Source of the DNA: an uncultured Bacteroidales bacterium
GTDB taxonomy: Bacteria; Bacteroidota; Bacteroidia; Bacteroidales; F082
Direction of reading: 5' to 3'
Length of the DNA: 64,000 nucleotides
NCBI GenBank assembly: GCA_900315175.1
Contig: OMYA01000004.1
Location: 124,001 to 188,000 of the forward strand
A program made the position numbers and the translations under genes. Positions 1-8,137 of this stretch are shown in pieces. The notes under the pieces are model-generated. The model searched no databases and was not told the DNA's origin. It saw nothing but the letters and a program-made list of their open reading frames with translations. Each line of letters opens with the position of its first letter. Position 1 is the stretch's first letter.

Positions 1-1
1 T

Positions 2-1657
2 GCTGTGGCACAGCATCCGCATGAGCTCATCATCTACGGCGGCAACGGCGCCATCTTCCAAAACTGGGCACAATACCGTCTCGTGATGCAGTATCTCGCC
101 AACATGACCGACGAGCAGACTCTGGTGATGTATTCGGGTCACCCGATGGGACTGTTCCCTTCGCACAAAGAGGCTCCGCGCGTCATCGTCACCAACGGTA
201 TGATGATTCCAAACTATTCGAAACCGGATGACTGGGAGCGTTTCAACGCACTCGGCGTGACGCAATACGGCCAGATGACAGCAGGTTCATACATGTACAT
301 CGGGCCACAAGGTATCGTCCACGGCACCACCATCACAGTGTTGAACGCATCGCGTAAGCAAGGCGGCACACCGGCGGGCAAGCTGTTCATCACAGCGGGT
401 CTCGGAGGCATGTCAGGCGCTCAGCCAAAGGCAGGCAACATCGCTGGCGTGGTGTCAATCACAGCTGAAATCAACCCGGCAGCGGCACAGAAGCGCTACA
501 ACCAGGGCTGGGTCGATGAGATTCACGAGAACCTCGACGAATTATTTGAAAAAGTTAACGAGGCACGCGCAAAGAAGATCGCCCGTTCGTTCGCCTACCA
601 AGGCAACGTCGTCGACCTCTGGGAATATGCGGCAAACAAAGGCATCCAGGTGGACTTAGGCTCCGACCAGACATCGTTGCACAACCCATTTGCTGGCGGC
701 TATTATCCAGTAGGTTATTCTTTGGATGAGTCAAAGAAGATGATGGCGGAAGAGCCTGCCAAGTTCAAAGAGGCTGTCTACGCCTCGTTGCGCCGTCATG
801 TGGCAGCTGTCAACAAACTGACAGCCAAGGGCATGTACTTCTTCGACTACGGCAACGCTTTCTTGCTTGAGAGCAGCCGCGCCGGAGCAGACATCTTGAA
901 AGAAGACGGCAAGTTCCGTTATCCTTCATACGTCCAGGACATCATGGGACCTATGTATTTCGACTACGGTTTCGGTCCGTTCCGTTGGGTATGCACCTCA
1001 GGCAAGCCTGAGGATCTGCAGGTCACCGACGACATCGCATGCAAGGTGTTGGAAGACATCGCCAAGTCATCGCCGAAGGAGATTCAGCAGCAGATGCACG
1101 ACAACATACAGTGGATCAAAGGCGCACAGGCCAACCACCTCGTCGTGGGCTCACAGGCTCGTATCCTCTACGCCGACTGCGAAGGCCGCACCAAGATCGC
1201 TGCCGAGTTCAACAAAGCCATCGCTGACGGCCGTCTGACAGCTCCTGTCGTGTTAGGCCGTGACCACCACGATGTGTCAGGCACCGACTCACCGTTCCGT
1301 GAGACATCAAACATCTACGACGGCTCAAGCTTCACCGCTGACATGGCAGTGCAGAACGTCATCGGCGACGGATTCCGCGGCGCCACATGGGTCTCAATCC
1401 ACAACGGCGGCGGCGTAGGCTGGGGCGAGGTCATCAACGGAGGCTTTGGCATGGTTCTTGATGGTACTCCAGAGGCTGACAGACGCTTACACTGCATGCT
1501 GCATTGGGATGTGAACAACGGTATCGCACGTCGTAGCTGGGCTCGCAACGAACCAGCCATGTTCGCCATCAGACGCGCCATGGAGGTCGAGCCGAGACTG
1601 AAGGTGACAATGCCAAACATAGCAGACGACAAGATGATTGCTGAAATTATTAAATAA
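2..1657 (+). CDS. hutU: Urocanate hydratase (urocanase), 5'-truncated by window edge
   Basis: The enzyme converts urocanate to imidazolonepropionate with tightly bound NAD+, the second step of histidine degradation, in the cytosol. The visible 551 codons start at the conserved segment IIYGGNGAIFQNW, which lies about 50 residues into short proteobacterial enzymes, and contain the NAD-binding motif AGLGGMSGAQP, the DQTSLHNP and DYGN segments, GRDHHDVSGTDSPFRET and a GATWVSIHNGGGVG C-terminal block. The reading frame is open through the left edge, so the GTG at position 5 is an internal valine rather than the start. The length left suggests the long (about 660-670 aa) form found in Bacteroidota. 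No other hut gene is in the window. Family assignment is secure; the N-terminus is not visible. Confidence 0.96.
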   Translation, partial: AVAQHPHELIIYGGNGAIFQNWAQYRLVMQYLANMTDEQTLVMYSGHPMGLFPSHKEAPRVIVTNGMMIPNYSKPDDWERFNALGVTQYGQMTAGSYMYIGPQGIVHGTTITVLNASRKQGGTPAGKLFITAGLGGMSGAQPKAGNIAGVVSITAEINPAAAQKRYNQGWVDEIHENLDELFEKVNEARAKKIARSFAYQGNVVDLWEYAANKGIQVDLGSDQTSLHNPFAGGYYPVGYSLDESKKMMAEEPAKFKEAVYASLRRHVAAVNKLTAKGMYFFDYGNAFLLESSRAGADILKEDGKFRYPSYVQDIMGPMYFDYGFGPFRWVCTSGKPEDLQVTDDIACKVLEDIAKSSPKEIQQQMHDNIQWIKGAQANHLVVGSQARILYADCEGRTKIAAEFNKAIADGRLTAPVVLGRDHHDVSGTDSPFRETSNIYDGSSFTADMAVQNVIGDGFRGATWVSIHNGGGVGWGEVINGGFGMVLDGTPEADRRLHCMLHWDVNNGIARRSWARNEPAMFAIRRAMEVEPRLKVTMPNIADDKMIAEIIK

Positions 1658-1672
1658 ACAGGATTAACAAGA
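1658..1672. repeat. Fragment of the ACAGGATTAAC dispersed repeat
   Basis: Immediately after the hutU stop, ACAGGATTAACAAGA is identical to a stretch inside sufS (24171-24185), and its reverse complement lies at 2689-2703. This is a short dispersed repeat unit rather than chance similarity, because three copies of the same 15-mer occur in the window. Confidence 0.55.
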
Positions 1673-1698
1673 ATTATTAACAATTAAAAATAAAAAAC

Positions 1699-2439
1699 AT
1701 GAAAAAATTATTCTTTACATTAGCATTATTGGTTTCGGTGTTCGCATTGGCAGCACAAAGCTACACCGTGACAGAAAAAGAAACAGGCAACGTCGTTGAA
1801 AACGGCGCCAATTATTATGTTTACGGTGACGGAGTGGCAACTTGGGGTGAGTTGAACATTGAGTTCGATGTCACAGCAAATGAAAACGTCCGTCTCATCG
1901 GCGAAAAAGTCGAAGTGCAGGTCGTCGAAAACACACAAAACTATTTCTGCTGGGGCAACTGCTTCCTTTCAACAGTATATGTCAGCGACCCTGTCAGCTT
2001 GGAAGAAGGACAAATGGAAGTTTTCAGCATGCACTACATGTATGATAATGTAATTGAAAATGTGGCAGGTTTGGAGCAAATCATGCAGTATTACCTCTAT
2101 CCAGCCAACAATCCTGATGACAAATTCGTCATCAATGTTATCTTCAAGTATTCTTTGGATGGTGTTGAAGACATCAGCAGCATTGGGGAGTTCAGCAATG
2201 CATATCCGATGCCGGCAAGCGATGTAATGAACTTCGACTACAATTTCGCTTCAAACGTTAACAGCGCTATGGTTGCCGTTTACAACATGATGGGTCAGGA
2301 AGTGCTCCGCAGCGACATCAGCGGCATGAGCGGAAAGCTCAGCCTCAACGTCAGCGACCTCGCCGACGGCGTGTATTTCTACAGCCTCGTGGTGAACGGA
2401 AAGGTTGAGAAGAGCAGTAAATTAGCCATTAGCCGTTAG
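1699..2439 (+). CDS. Secreted protein with type IX secretion C-terminal sorting domain
   Basis: 246 aa. An N-terminal signal peptide (KKLFFTLALLVSVFALAAQS, cleavage likely after residue ~20) directs export by Sec. The last ~80 residues form a type A sorting domain: AYPMPASDVMNF, then VAVYNMMGQEVLRSDIS, then LADGVYFYSLVVNGKVEKSSKLAI. This domain is recognised by the type IX secretion machinery of Bacteroidota and usually cleaved on attachment to the surface. The middle ~140 residues, likely beta-rich, are not recognised, so the cargo function is unknown. It stands alone downstream of hutU and is followed by a strong hairpin terminator. Confidence 0.85.
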   Translation: MKKLFFTLALLVSVFALAAQSYTVTEKETGNVVENGANYYVYGDGVATWGELNIEFDVTANENVRLIGEKVEVQVVENTQNYFCWGNCFLSTVYVSDPVSLEEGQMEVFSMHYMYDNVIENVAGLEQIMQYYLYPANNPDDKFVINVIFKYSLDGVEDISSIGEFSNAYPMPASDVMNFDYNFASNVNSAMVAVYNMMGQEVLRSDISGMSGKLSLNVSDLADGVYFYSLVVNGKVEKSSKLAISR

Positions 2440-2465
2440 TCGCTAGTCGCTAGTCGTTAGACTTT
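2440..2465. repeat. TAGTCGC/TTAGAC heptamer-like tandem repeat
   Basis: Just after the stop codon, TAGTCGC is repeated and followed by GTCGTTAGACTTTAGTGGAGACG. Almost the same string (AGTCGTTAGACCTTAGTAGAGATG) occurs at 27081-27104, also leading into a hairpin and T-run, so this is a repeated element that ends in a terminator. Confidence 0.6.
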
Positions 2466-2500
2466 AGTGGAGACGGTCTCAAACCGTCTCCACTTTTTTT
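2466..2500 (+). terminator. Rho-independent terminator after the T9SS cargo gene
   Basis: Perfect 12-bp stem AGTGGAGACGGT (2466-2477) / ACCGTCTCCACT (2483-2494) with a 5-nt loop, followed by a run of T. Confidence 0.9.
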
Positions 2501-2520
2501 AATTATCTCCCATCACACAA

Positions 2521-2661
2521 GGCAAGCTTACCAAGCTTTCGGGGGTCTCGTTCCGCATGATTAAGGCCTACGGGCAGGGTGACCAGGACATCCGCAAAGC
2601 CGAGGTGCAGACAGCATTAGCGCTGTCGAGGGCGCTGGAGCGCAAGTCGGAGGTGATTTAA
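2521..2661 (+). pseudogene. Remnant of a small XRE-type helix-turn-helix regulator gene
   Basis: Reading frame +2521 gives 46 residues (GKLTKLSGVSFRMIKAYGQG, then DQDIRKAEVQTALALSRALE, ending RKSEVI-stop). This matches the recognition helix and following helix of small Cro/XRE-family regulators. There is no start codon: the frame is closed by a stop at 2500-2502, and no N-terminal half is present. It is a decayed C-terminal fragment stranded between two hairpins in the gap between convergent genes. Assignment rests on motif resemblance only. Confidence 0.6.
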
Positions 2662-2662
2662 A

Positions 2663-2687
2663 AGAGACGCCACACTGTGACGTCTCT
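2663..2687. repeat. AGAGACG...CGTCTCT hairpin repeat
   Basis: AGAGACG (2663-2669) pairs with CGTCTCT (2681-2687), with CAC/GTG also pairing in the loop. It lies between the converging HTH remnant and rny and may act as a weak bidirectional terminator. The GAGACG core is shared with the terminator at 2466-2500. Confidence 0.55.
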
Positions 2688-2722
2688 ACTTGTTAATCCT
2701 GTCAAAAAAATGGGGGCAGTCT

Positions 2723-4288
2723 TTATTTCGCGAACTGCACGGCTCTTGTCTCTCTGATGACAGTGATCTTTATCTGGCCAGGATATGTCATTTCGGTCTG
2801 GATCTGACGTGAGAGGTCGTATGCGATGCTGTCGGCCTCCTGGTCGCTGACCTTGTCGGCACCGACGATGACGCGGAGTTCACGGCCTGCCTGGATAGCG
2901 TAGGTCTTGACGACGCCAGGGTATGACATTGCCATCTTCTCGAGTTTGTTCAGACGTTGGATGTAAGCCTCGACGACTTCACGGCGTGCGCCTGGGCGTG
3001 CGCCTGAGATGGCGTCGCACACCTGAACGATAGGTGCGATGAGTGATTCCATCTCTATCTCGTCGTGGTGGGCGCCGATGGCGTTGCAGACATCCGGTTT
3101 CTCTTTAAATTTCTCAGCAGTCTTCATACCGAGTATTGCGTGTGGAAGCTCTTCCTCGTTGTCGGCCACCTTACCGATATCGTGCAGCAGACCTGCGCGT
3201 TTCGCCACTTTCGGGTTCAGGCCGAGTTCAGCTGCCATGGTGGCGCACAGACGTGCTGTCTCGATAGAGTGCTGCAACAGGTTCTGTCCGTATGACGAAC
3301 GGTATTTCATTCTACCAATCATCTTGATGAGTTCCGGAGCGAGGTTATGGATTCCGAGGTCGATGACGGTGCGTTTACCTGTCTCGATGATCTCTTGTTC
3401 CACTTGTTTCTCAACCTTTCTCACCACTTCCTCGATACGAGCCGGGTGGATACGTCCGTCGGTGACGAGTTTCTGAAGTGAGAGGCGTGCTATCTCACGG
3501 CGTATTGGGTCGAAGCCTGAGAGCAGGATGGCGTCAGGGCTGTCGTCGATGATGATTTCGACGCCAGTGAGTGACTCAAGGGCGCGGATGTTGCGGCCTT
3601 CACGACCGATGATACGGCCTTTTATCTCGTCATTTTCGATGTTAAACACCGAGACTGTGTTTTCGATGGCGTGTTCTGACGCTGTTCTCTGGATTGTTTC
3701 GAGAACGATTTTCTTAGCGTCCTGGTTAGCCGACATCTTGGCTTCTTCGACGATTTCTTTTGCGAGCACCATAGCTTCGGCTCGGGCTTCGTCTTTCACT
3801 GCTTCTTTCAGTTGTTCTTTGGCTTCGTTCACTGTGAGGCCAGAGATTGACTCAAGCATCTTTTTCTGTTCTTCGTGAATCTTGTCGAGTTCTGCCTGAC
3901 GGTTTTTGATGTTTTCCTGCTGTGTCTCAAGTGCCTGTTGTTGGTTTTTCAGTTCGTTTGCCTTACGGTTAAGTTCCTCATTGCGTTGGTTCACCTGTTG
4001 TTGCTGTTGTTGCACACGGCTTTCCACCTTTTGCAGTTCACGTTTCTTCTCATTTGTCTCTTTCTCGTAATCAGATTTCATCTGAAGGAACTTTTCTTTT
4101 GCTTGAAGGATTTTGTCTTTTTTGATCACTTCGCCTTTTTCTTTTGCCTCTTCAAGCAGTTGGTTGCTTTTTTTTGTCAAAGCCTTACGCATGACGGTAG
4201 TTGCCAGCAGCACACCGACGCCGGTGCCCACTGCGATTCCGATAATTGCGTAAATGATAATGCTCGTGCTTACTTGTAGTAAAACCAT
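2723..4288 (-). CDS. rny: Ribonuclease Y
   Basis: 521 aa, the usual length. RNase Y is a membrane-anchored endoribonuclease that starts mRNA decay. The order is an N-terminal transmembrane helix (residues ~5-28, [19 protein letters not shown]), a long Lys/Glu/Gln-rich coiled coil (~35-190), a KH RNA-binding domain ([20 protein letters not shown], ~210-275) and an HD domain (LLHDIGK, then AIGAHHDE, ~335-430). It is downstream of the 6S RNA and zapA on the same strand. Confidence 0.97.
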   Translation of the reverse strand: MVLLQVSTSIIIYAIIGIAVGTGVGVLLATTVMRKALTKKSNQLLEEAKEKGEVIKKDKILQAKEKFLQMKSDYEKETNEKKRELQKVESRVQQQQQQVNQRNEELNRKANELKNQQQALETQQENIKNRQAELDKIHEEQKKMLESISGLTVNEAKEQLKEAVKDEARAEAMVLAKEIVEEAKMSANQDAKKIVLETIQRTASEHAIENTVSVFNIENDEIKGRIIGREGRNIRALESLTGVEIIIDDSPDAILLSGFDPIRREIARLSLQKLVTDGRIHPARIEEVVRKVEKQVEQEIIETGKRTVIDLGIHNLAPELIKMIGRMKYRSSYGQNLLQHSIETARLCATMAAELGLNPKVAKRAGLLHDIGKVADNEEELPHAILGMKTAEKFKEKPDVCNAIGAHHDEIEMESLIAPIVQVCDAISGARPGARREVVEAYIQRLNKLEKMAMSYPGVVKTYAIQAGRELRVIVGADKVSDQEADSIAYDLSRQIQTEMTYPGQIKITVIRETRAVQFAK

Positions 4289-4325
4289 TTTTTAATACCT
4301 TGATTTTACTCTTCCGCGAAAAAGA

Positions 4326-4513
4326 AAAAAATCTGTCTGCCCAAAGGGATCGTAAACCCTCATATATCACGCTTATGGCTGCCACGATACGCAAACGTCC
4401 ACTGGCGTTAAAGCTCCTCTTTCGAGGATGAGGCCTGTTTTTGTACCCATGAGTCAACCGGTTTAAATTGTATAAATTGTTAAGGTTACATCATGCGGTG
4501 GACAGACAGACAA
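4326..4513 (-). ncRNA. ssrS: Probable 6S RNA
   Basis: The zapA-rny gap has no conserved ORF but can form one long closed hairpin on the minus strand. The 5' segment TCTGTCTGTCC (4510-4500) pairs with the 3' segment GGGCAGACAGA (4342-4332) with one G-U pair, and the 3' strand runs straight into T7 (4331-4325), giving a transcript of about 185 nt. An apical CCTC-GAAA-GAGG hairpin lies near the middle. Size, closed rod with internal unpaired regions, and position next to zapA all fit 6S RNA, which binds the housekeeping RNA polymerase. Exact ends are inferred; a promoter probably overlaps the zapA 3' end. Confidence 0.75.
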
Positions 4514-4516
4514 ATC

Positions 4517-4819
4517 TTATAAGTTTTCAGTCAACAAATCATCGATGACATCCAGTTGTTTGTCGAGATATTGATCCTTGAAGGCGGTGTCGCTTTCATA
4601 TTTCGCCACGCTTGTCGCGAACTGTATGCAAGCCATGGAGACCAGTGACAGATAGTCTTTATCTGTATAGACTCTCTTAAACTCTTTCACACGTTCGTTA
4701 ATCATGTCAGCGGCTTTCCGTACCTTCTCCTCATCAGCCTTGTCAATAGTCAGACGGTAATTGCGTTCAGCAACGGTAATACTAATCTTTATTTCTTCAC
4801 TTTCGCTCATGACCGTCAA
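4517..4819 (-). CDS. zapA: Cell division protein ZapA
   Basis: 100 aa. ZapA binds FtsZ and promotes protofilament bundling at the division site. The N-terminal part (ISITVAERNYRLTIDKADEE) and the helix RKAADMINERVKEF match the ZapA globular head. The C-terminal half is a helix that would form the coiled-coil stalk. It follows the coiled-coil gene by 7 nt, indicating an operon, and precedes the 6S RNA as is common for zapA. Confidence 0.9.
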   Translation of the reverse strand: MTVMSESEEIKISITVAERNYRLTIDKADEEKVRKAADMINERVKEFKRVYTDKDYLSLVSMACIQFATSVAKYESDTAFKDQYLDKQLDVIDDLLTENL

Positions 4820-4826
4820 TTATTTA

Positions 4827-5120
4827 TCACTGTTCGGCGTTCAACATCGCAACACATTGATCTATCTCCTTCACCAATGCCTTGATCAACTGCCTACTTT
4901 CTTCAATTTCTTTCTCGTTTCCGAGTGCGTTAACAATAGTTGTTTTAGTTATTTTATCTCTCAAATCCTCGTTCTCGGTCTGAAGAATCTCAACTTTCAG
5001 TCGAAGTTCCCCATTCTCTCGAACCAGCTCACTGTTCTTTTCAACCAGTTGATTTTTAAGCGATACGAGCTTTCTCAACTTCAACTCGATTTCCGAAAGT
5101 CTTACACTTAAATCAGCCAT
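4827..5120 (-). CDS. Small coiled-coil protein upstream of zapA
   Basis: 97 aa, almost entirely heptad-patterned (ADLSVRLSEIELKLRKLVSL, then KNSELVRENGELRLKVEILQ). No signal peptide and no enzymatic motif. It is co-transcribed with zapA with a 7-nt gap. The size, coiled coil and position suggest a divisome adaptor in the manner of ZapB, but this is inference from context; a non-specific structural protein is equally possible. Confidence 0.75.
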   Translation of the reverse strand: MADLSVRLSEIELKLRKLVSLKNQLVEKNSELVRENGELRLKVEILQTENEDLRDKITKTTIVNALGNEKEIEESRQLIKALVKEIDQCVAMLNAEQ

Positions 5121-5201
5121 TTCCTTTTACAGTTTGCTTTAGAATTTCCGCACAAAATTAAGCATAATTATTGTAATACGCAAACTTTTTTTAGAAAAAA
5201 T

Positions 5202-6449
5202 TTATCTCGAGGCGCCAAACACTCTGCATTTCAAGCAATTACGCTTTTTGCAATAGCAACTATAAAGATGCAGCAATGCCTGTGATTGCTGGGCATTACA
5301 AACATTCACCCCCAATTCTCCAAACTTTCGGATTATGGCATTATCCTCAGGCTCCATGACATTCAAAATTTCCAGGCTTCTGTTTTTCAGTTCCTGATTA
5401 TCATGATAGATGCCATAGCTGAACAGCACAGGCACTACCGCGTTGATAATCAGCACATCTACAGCTGTCGCACCCAAGTTCTTTTTCACCTCTTTCGAAG
5501 GTTTTTCAAATAGGAAATGCGTGTTCCAATATTCATTGACTTCAACATTAAAAAGATTTCGCACAGCATCCAAGTCTTTGACCGTCTGCAGTTTAGACAG
5601 CATATTGTTGCATGTGCACACCATAGCTGCCATCTGTGCCAGACGGATTGTCGGGAAATTTGGCGGCCGCAGCCTCAGGAATTTCCAATAAGCCATCGGC
5701 ATCACTGTCAGGTCAAACTTGGATTTAAGCATCTTGAATTCTCTCTGGAGAAGGACGGGGTAGCTTTCGGTGAACTCACGTTCAAGGAAGCCTGCGCAGC
5801 CGAAAAACATCGCCTCCACCTGTAGCGGATTGTCAAAATGTTTGCGCAGGATTTTCAAGGGCAGCAGACTCGCCAGCCTCTCAAAAGCGTCGTTATTTAT
5901 CTTCAGCCCGCAATAGTGCATAATCCGTTGATACAGAGTCTCTTCCCAGTCGTAGCCATTCGCCACGAGCTTTGAAAAAACGTCCTTCACTTCAGCCTCG
6001 AGCCGTTCAACCACGACACGCTCAAGCCACGAAAGCCAGGTAAACTGCTGTATTCCGGCAATAATCCGTTCGCATGGAATCCATTGTCTCGACTTCAGAA
6101 AAACATTGTATTTCGCATAAATATCCTCATCAAATTTCCCTTTGATCTCAAGCGTCGGAATCGCAAGTCGTTCAGTATCACAACTATACACGACATGCAG
6201 AATCACATTATTGTACGCATCATCATATTGGTGCCCGTGGCGGAACCAATCAGACGCATTGACATGGATCTCCACATGTCCGACCCACAGAGTATTTCCA
6301 ATACGTATGTGAGCATCAATAAAATCTGGACCTGAGTCGTAATTACGTACACCCACAGAAACAACATAGACAGACTCGCCATCGACAGTCGCGAGGTCTT
6401 TCGATAGCAACTTGTTCTCCCAGAGATAATAAATAAAATCTTCTTTCAT
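5202..6449 (-). CDS. DUF2851 family protein
   Basis: 415 aa. It starts MKEDFIYYLWENKLL and carries the family hallmarks VGVRNYDSGPDFIDAHIRIG and VGHVEIHVNASDW followed by NVILHVVY, with a Cys-rich end (CYCKKRNCLKC) that could bind metal. The family is widespread in Bacteroidota and its function is unknown. No signal peptide or membrane helix. Some features of the N-terminal region (conserved D, E and H in a beta-rich stretch) resemble nuclease cores, but I cannot support an activity. A TACTTTTG promoter element lies upstream at 6469-6476. Confidence 0.9.
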   Translation of the reverse strand: MKEDFIYYLWENKLLSKDLATVDGESVYVVSVGVRNYDSGPDFIDAHIRIGNTLWVGHVEIHVNASDWFRHGHQYDDAYNNVILHVVYSCDTERLAIPTLEIKGKFDEDIYAKYNVFLKSRQWIPCERIIAGIQQFTWLSWLERVVVERLEAEVKDVFSKLVANGYDWEETLYQRIMHYCGLKINNDAFERLASLLPLKILRKHFDNPLQVEAMFFGCAGFLEREFTESYPVLLQREFKMLKSKFDLTVMPMAYWKFLRLRPPNFPTIRLAQMAAMVCTCNNMLSKLQTVKDLDAVRNLFNVEVNEYWNTHFLFEKPSKEVKKNLGATAVDVLIINAVVPVLFSYGIYHDNQELKNRSLEILNVMEPEDNAIIRKFGELGVNVCNAQQSQALLHLYSCYCKKRNCLKCRVFGASR

Positions 6450-6468
6450 AAATAACGTTTTTGTTCTG

Positions 6469-6476
6469 CAAAAGTA
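6469..6476 (-). promoter_or_regulatory. -7 promoter element of the DUF2851 gene
   Basis: TACTTTTG on the minus strand, followed by GCAG, about 20 nt upstream of the start codon; it matches the Bacteroidota TAnnTTTG consensus. Confidence 0.6.
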
Positions 6477-6544
6477 CAGATATAAAAAAATGTGCAGCCA
6501 ACAACCGGCAATTTTTTTCCGGTTTTAGCGCACTTTTAACATAA

Positions 6545-6562
6545 CTTGCAAAATTTTGCAAG
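6545..6562. repeat. 18-bp perfect palindrome
   Basis: CTTGCAAAATTTTGCAAG sits in the gap between the GT39 gene and the DUF2851 gene. Next to it AACCGG and CCGGTT flank a T-rich loop (6501-6528). Together these could terminate the upstream transcript or bind a dimeric regulator. Confidence 0.5.
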
Positions 6563-6591
6563 AAATCTTAATAATTTTTCACAAATAAGCC

Positions 6592-8127
6592 TTATTTCAG
6601 ACCTTTGCACATATAAACGAAGACATATTTTGCCGGTTTGCCGCATCGATCCACAACGATGGTGTCGCAAGGCATAATCTCTTCAAATTTATCAGACAGA
6701 TAACGTTCTGGAGCGTAATAGTCGGAACTCTCGTTCAAAAACCAGTAGTCAGCACCTTTCTGAAGCCCGCCTCGATATTGGTTAATCCAGGCATATTTAT
6801 GAATCTTATCTATGTCATTTAAGCCGAACATCTTGACACCCAACGGACTAGCGACATAATAATCAAAATTTGCCATCGGGAACCATTGCAGTCCGATCAT
6901 TCCGTCCGAGTATTTCATCTCGCCTGAAGATATTTTATATTCGCGGATTTTCTGGAAATCATCTTTAATTGAACGCCAGCCGTAAATGGTGGTTGTGAAA
7001 TCACCCTCGCCATAATATCTCACGGAGTTGGCACGTTCGCCGAAACGCAAAGGGATAAAGCCTGTTTTTATCTCCAAAACGCCTGCAAACAAGACAAAAA
7101 CCATCAACGACATTGTTGCGATTATTGACTTTGGCACATTTACTTCCAAATTTGCAACATTCTGTTTATCAGCGAGATACGACGCAGGGAACAACAGCAG
7201 TAGCGAGAATGCCGGCGCCGACCAATGAGGCAGTATCGGCCTCGTCAGGGAGAAGAACCAGAACACCCCAATAAACGGCAAAGCAAAACAAAGCAGGAGG
7301 CGCCGCGGCATCGTATCCATATATTTATTACCTTTCCTTAAAACCAATAACGCTATGATTATCAGCACATAATTTATTGGATTGTTATAACCAAACTCAC
7401 CTAAAATCTCAGCCAAAAAATTAAGCGGTTGCGGCTTCCCAAAGAAACTTACACGGTCGCCATGGAATGTGAAACTGATAAAATCATTCTGTATGTTCCA
7501 AATCAAGACTGGAAGAAGGCATATTGCCGATATCAATGCCGCAAGATATAAGTATTTGTTTTTCAATTGCTTACGGTCATAAAGCAGTACATATAACCCG
7601 ACACCGACCCAGATGAAGATAGCGGAATATTTCGAAAGAAGCGCGAGGCCCGCATAGAGACCGCCCCACAACATAGATGTGCTTCGACGCGTACCATCCA
7701 GAAAACAATAAATTGATAGTAATGTGAACATCATCAACGGGGTGTCAGGCATAATGAAAACACCAGTAATGATAAAGCAATACAACGATGCGGTGTACAA
7801 CAAAGCGGCATAAAAGCCGGCGAGCTTACTTTTTATCACACAACCGAGCCTATATATAATATAGGTGTTGATGGTCATGAAAATTATTGATGAAAGTCTA
7901 AGGGCGAACTCGCTGTGGAACAATAAGTTAAGGCTAAATATCTGCATCACCCACCCCACCATTCCCGGATGGTCAAAATGACTCCAGTCGGGATACATTG
8001 CATAAGTCCAATAATAAACCTCATCGTTGCCGAATTCCATAAAAGCGGCAAGGAATCCACGCACTAAAGCACTGATAATCAGCAGCCAAGTGATGTATTT
8101 GTCGATTTTATTTTCCTGAATTTTCAT
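6592..8127 (-). CDS. Glycosyltransferase family 39 (ArnT/PMT-like) membrane protein
   Basis: 511 aa, polytopic inner-membrane protein. The first periplasmic loop carries FGNDEVYYW (D35, E36, the catalytic acidic pair of GT-C enzymes) and DWSHFDHPGMVGW. About ten hydrophobic helices follow (for example LAGFYAALLYTASLYCFIITG and the region 540-700 codon-wise earlier in the gene). A soluble C-terminal domain closes the protein. Such enzymes transfer a sugar from a polyprenyl-phosphate donor to lipid A or a protein. It is 10 nt downstream of the PHP-like gene, so the two are probably one operon. The acceptor is unknown. Confidence 0.88.
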   Translation of the reverse strand: MKIQENKIDKYITWLLIISALVRGFLAAFMEFGNDEVYYWTYAMYPDWSHFDHPGMVGWVMQIFSLNLLFHSEFALRLSSIIFMTINTYIIYRLGCVIKSKLAGFYAALLYTASLYCFIITGVFIMPDTPLMMFTLLSIYCFLDGTRRSTSMLWGGLYAGLALLSKYSAIFIWVGVGLYVLLYDRKQLKNKYLYLAALISAICLLPVLIWNIQNDFISFTFHGDRVSFFGKPQPLNFLAEILGEFGYNNPINYVLIIIALLVLRKGNKYMDTMPRRLLLCFALPFIGVFWFFSLTRPILPHWSAPAFSLLLLFPASYLADKQNVANLEVNVPKSIIATMSLMVFVLFAGVLEIKTGFIPLRFGERANSVRYYGEGDFTTTIYGWRSIKDDFQKIREYKISSGEMKYSDGMIGLQWFPMANFDYYVASPLGVKMFGLNDIDKIHKYAWINQYRGGLQKGADYWFLNESSDYYAPERYLSDKFEEIMPCDTIVVDRCGKPAKYVFVYMCKGLK

Positions 8128-8137
8128 ATTACAATTT

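Noticed and set aside
5..1657. GTG at position 5 as a true hutU start
   Set aside because: The segment before it is open, and the family has about 50-120 more N-terminal residues.
2689..2703. Reverse-complement copy of the ACAGGATTAAC repeat as a regulatory site for rny
   Set aside because: It is downstream of rny and matches a dispersed repeat found inside sufS and after hutU.
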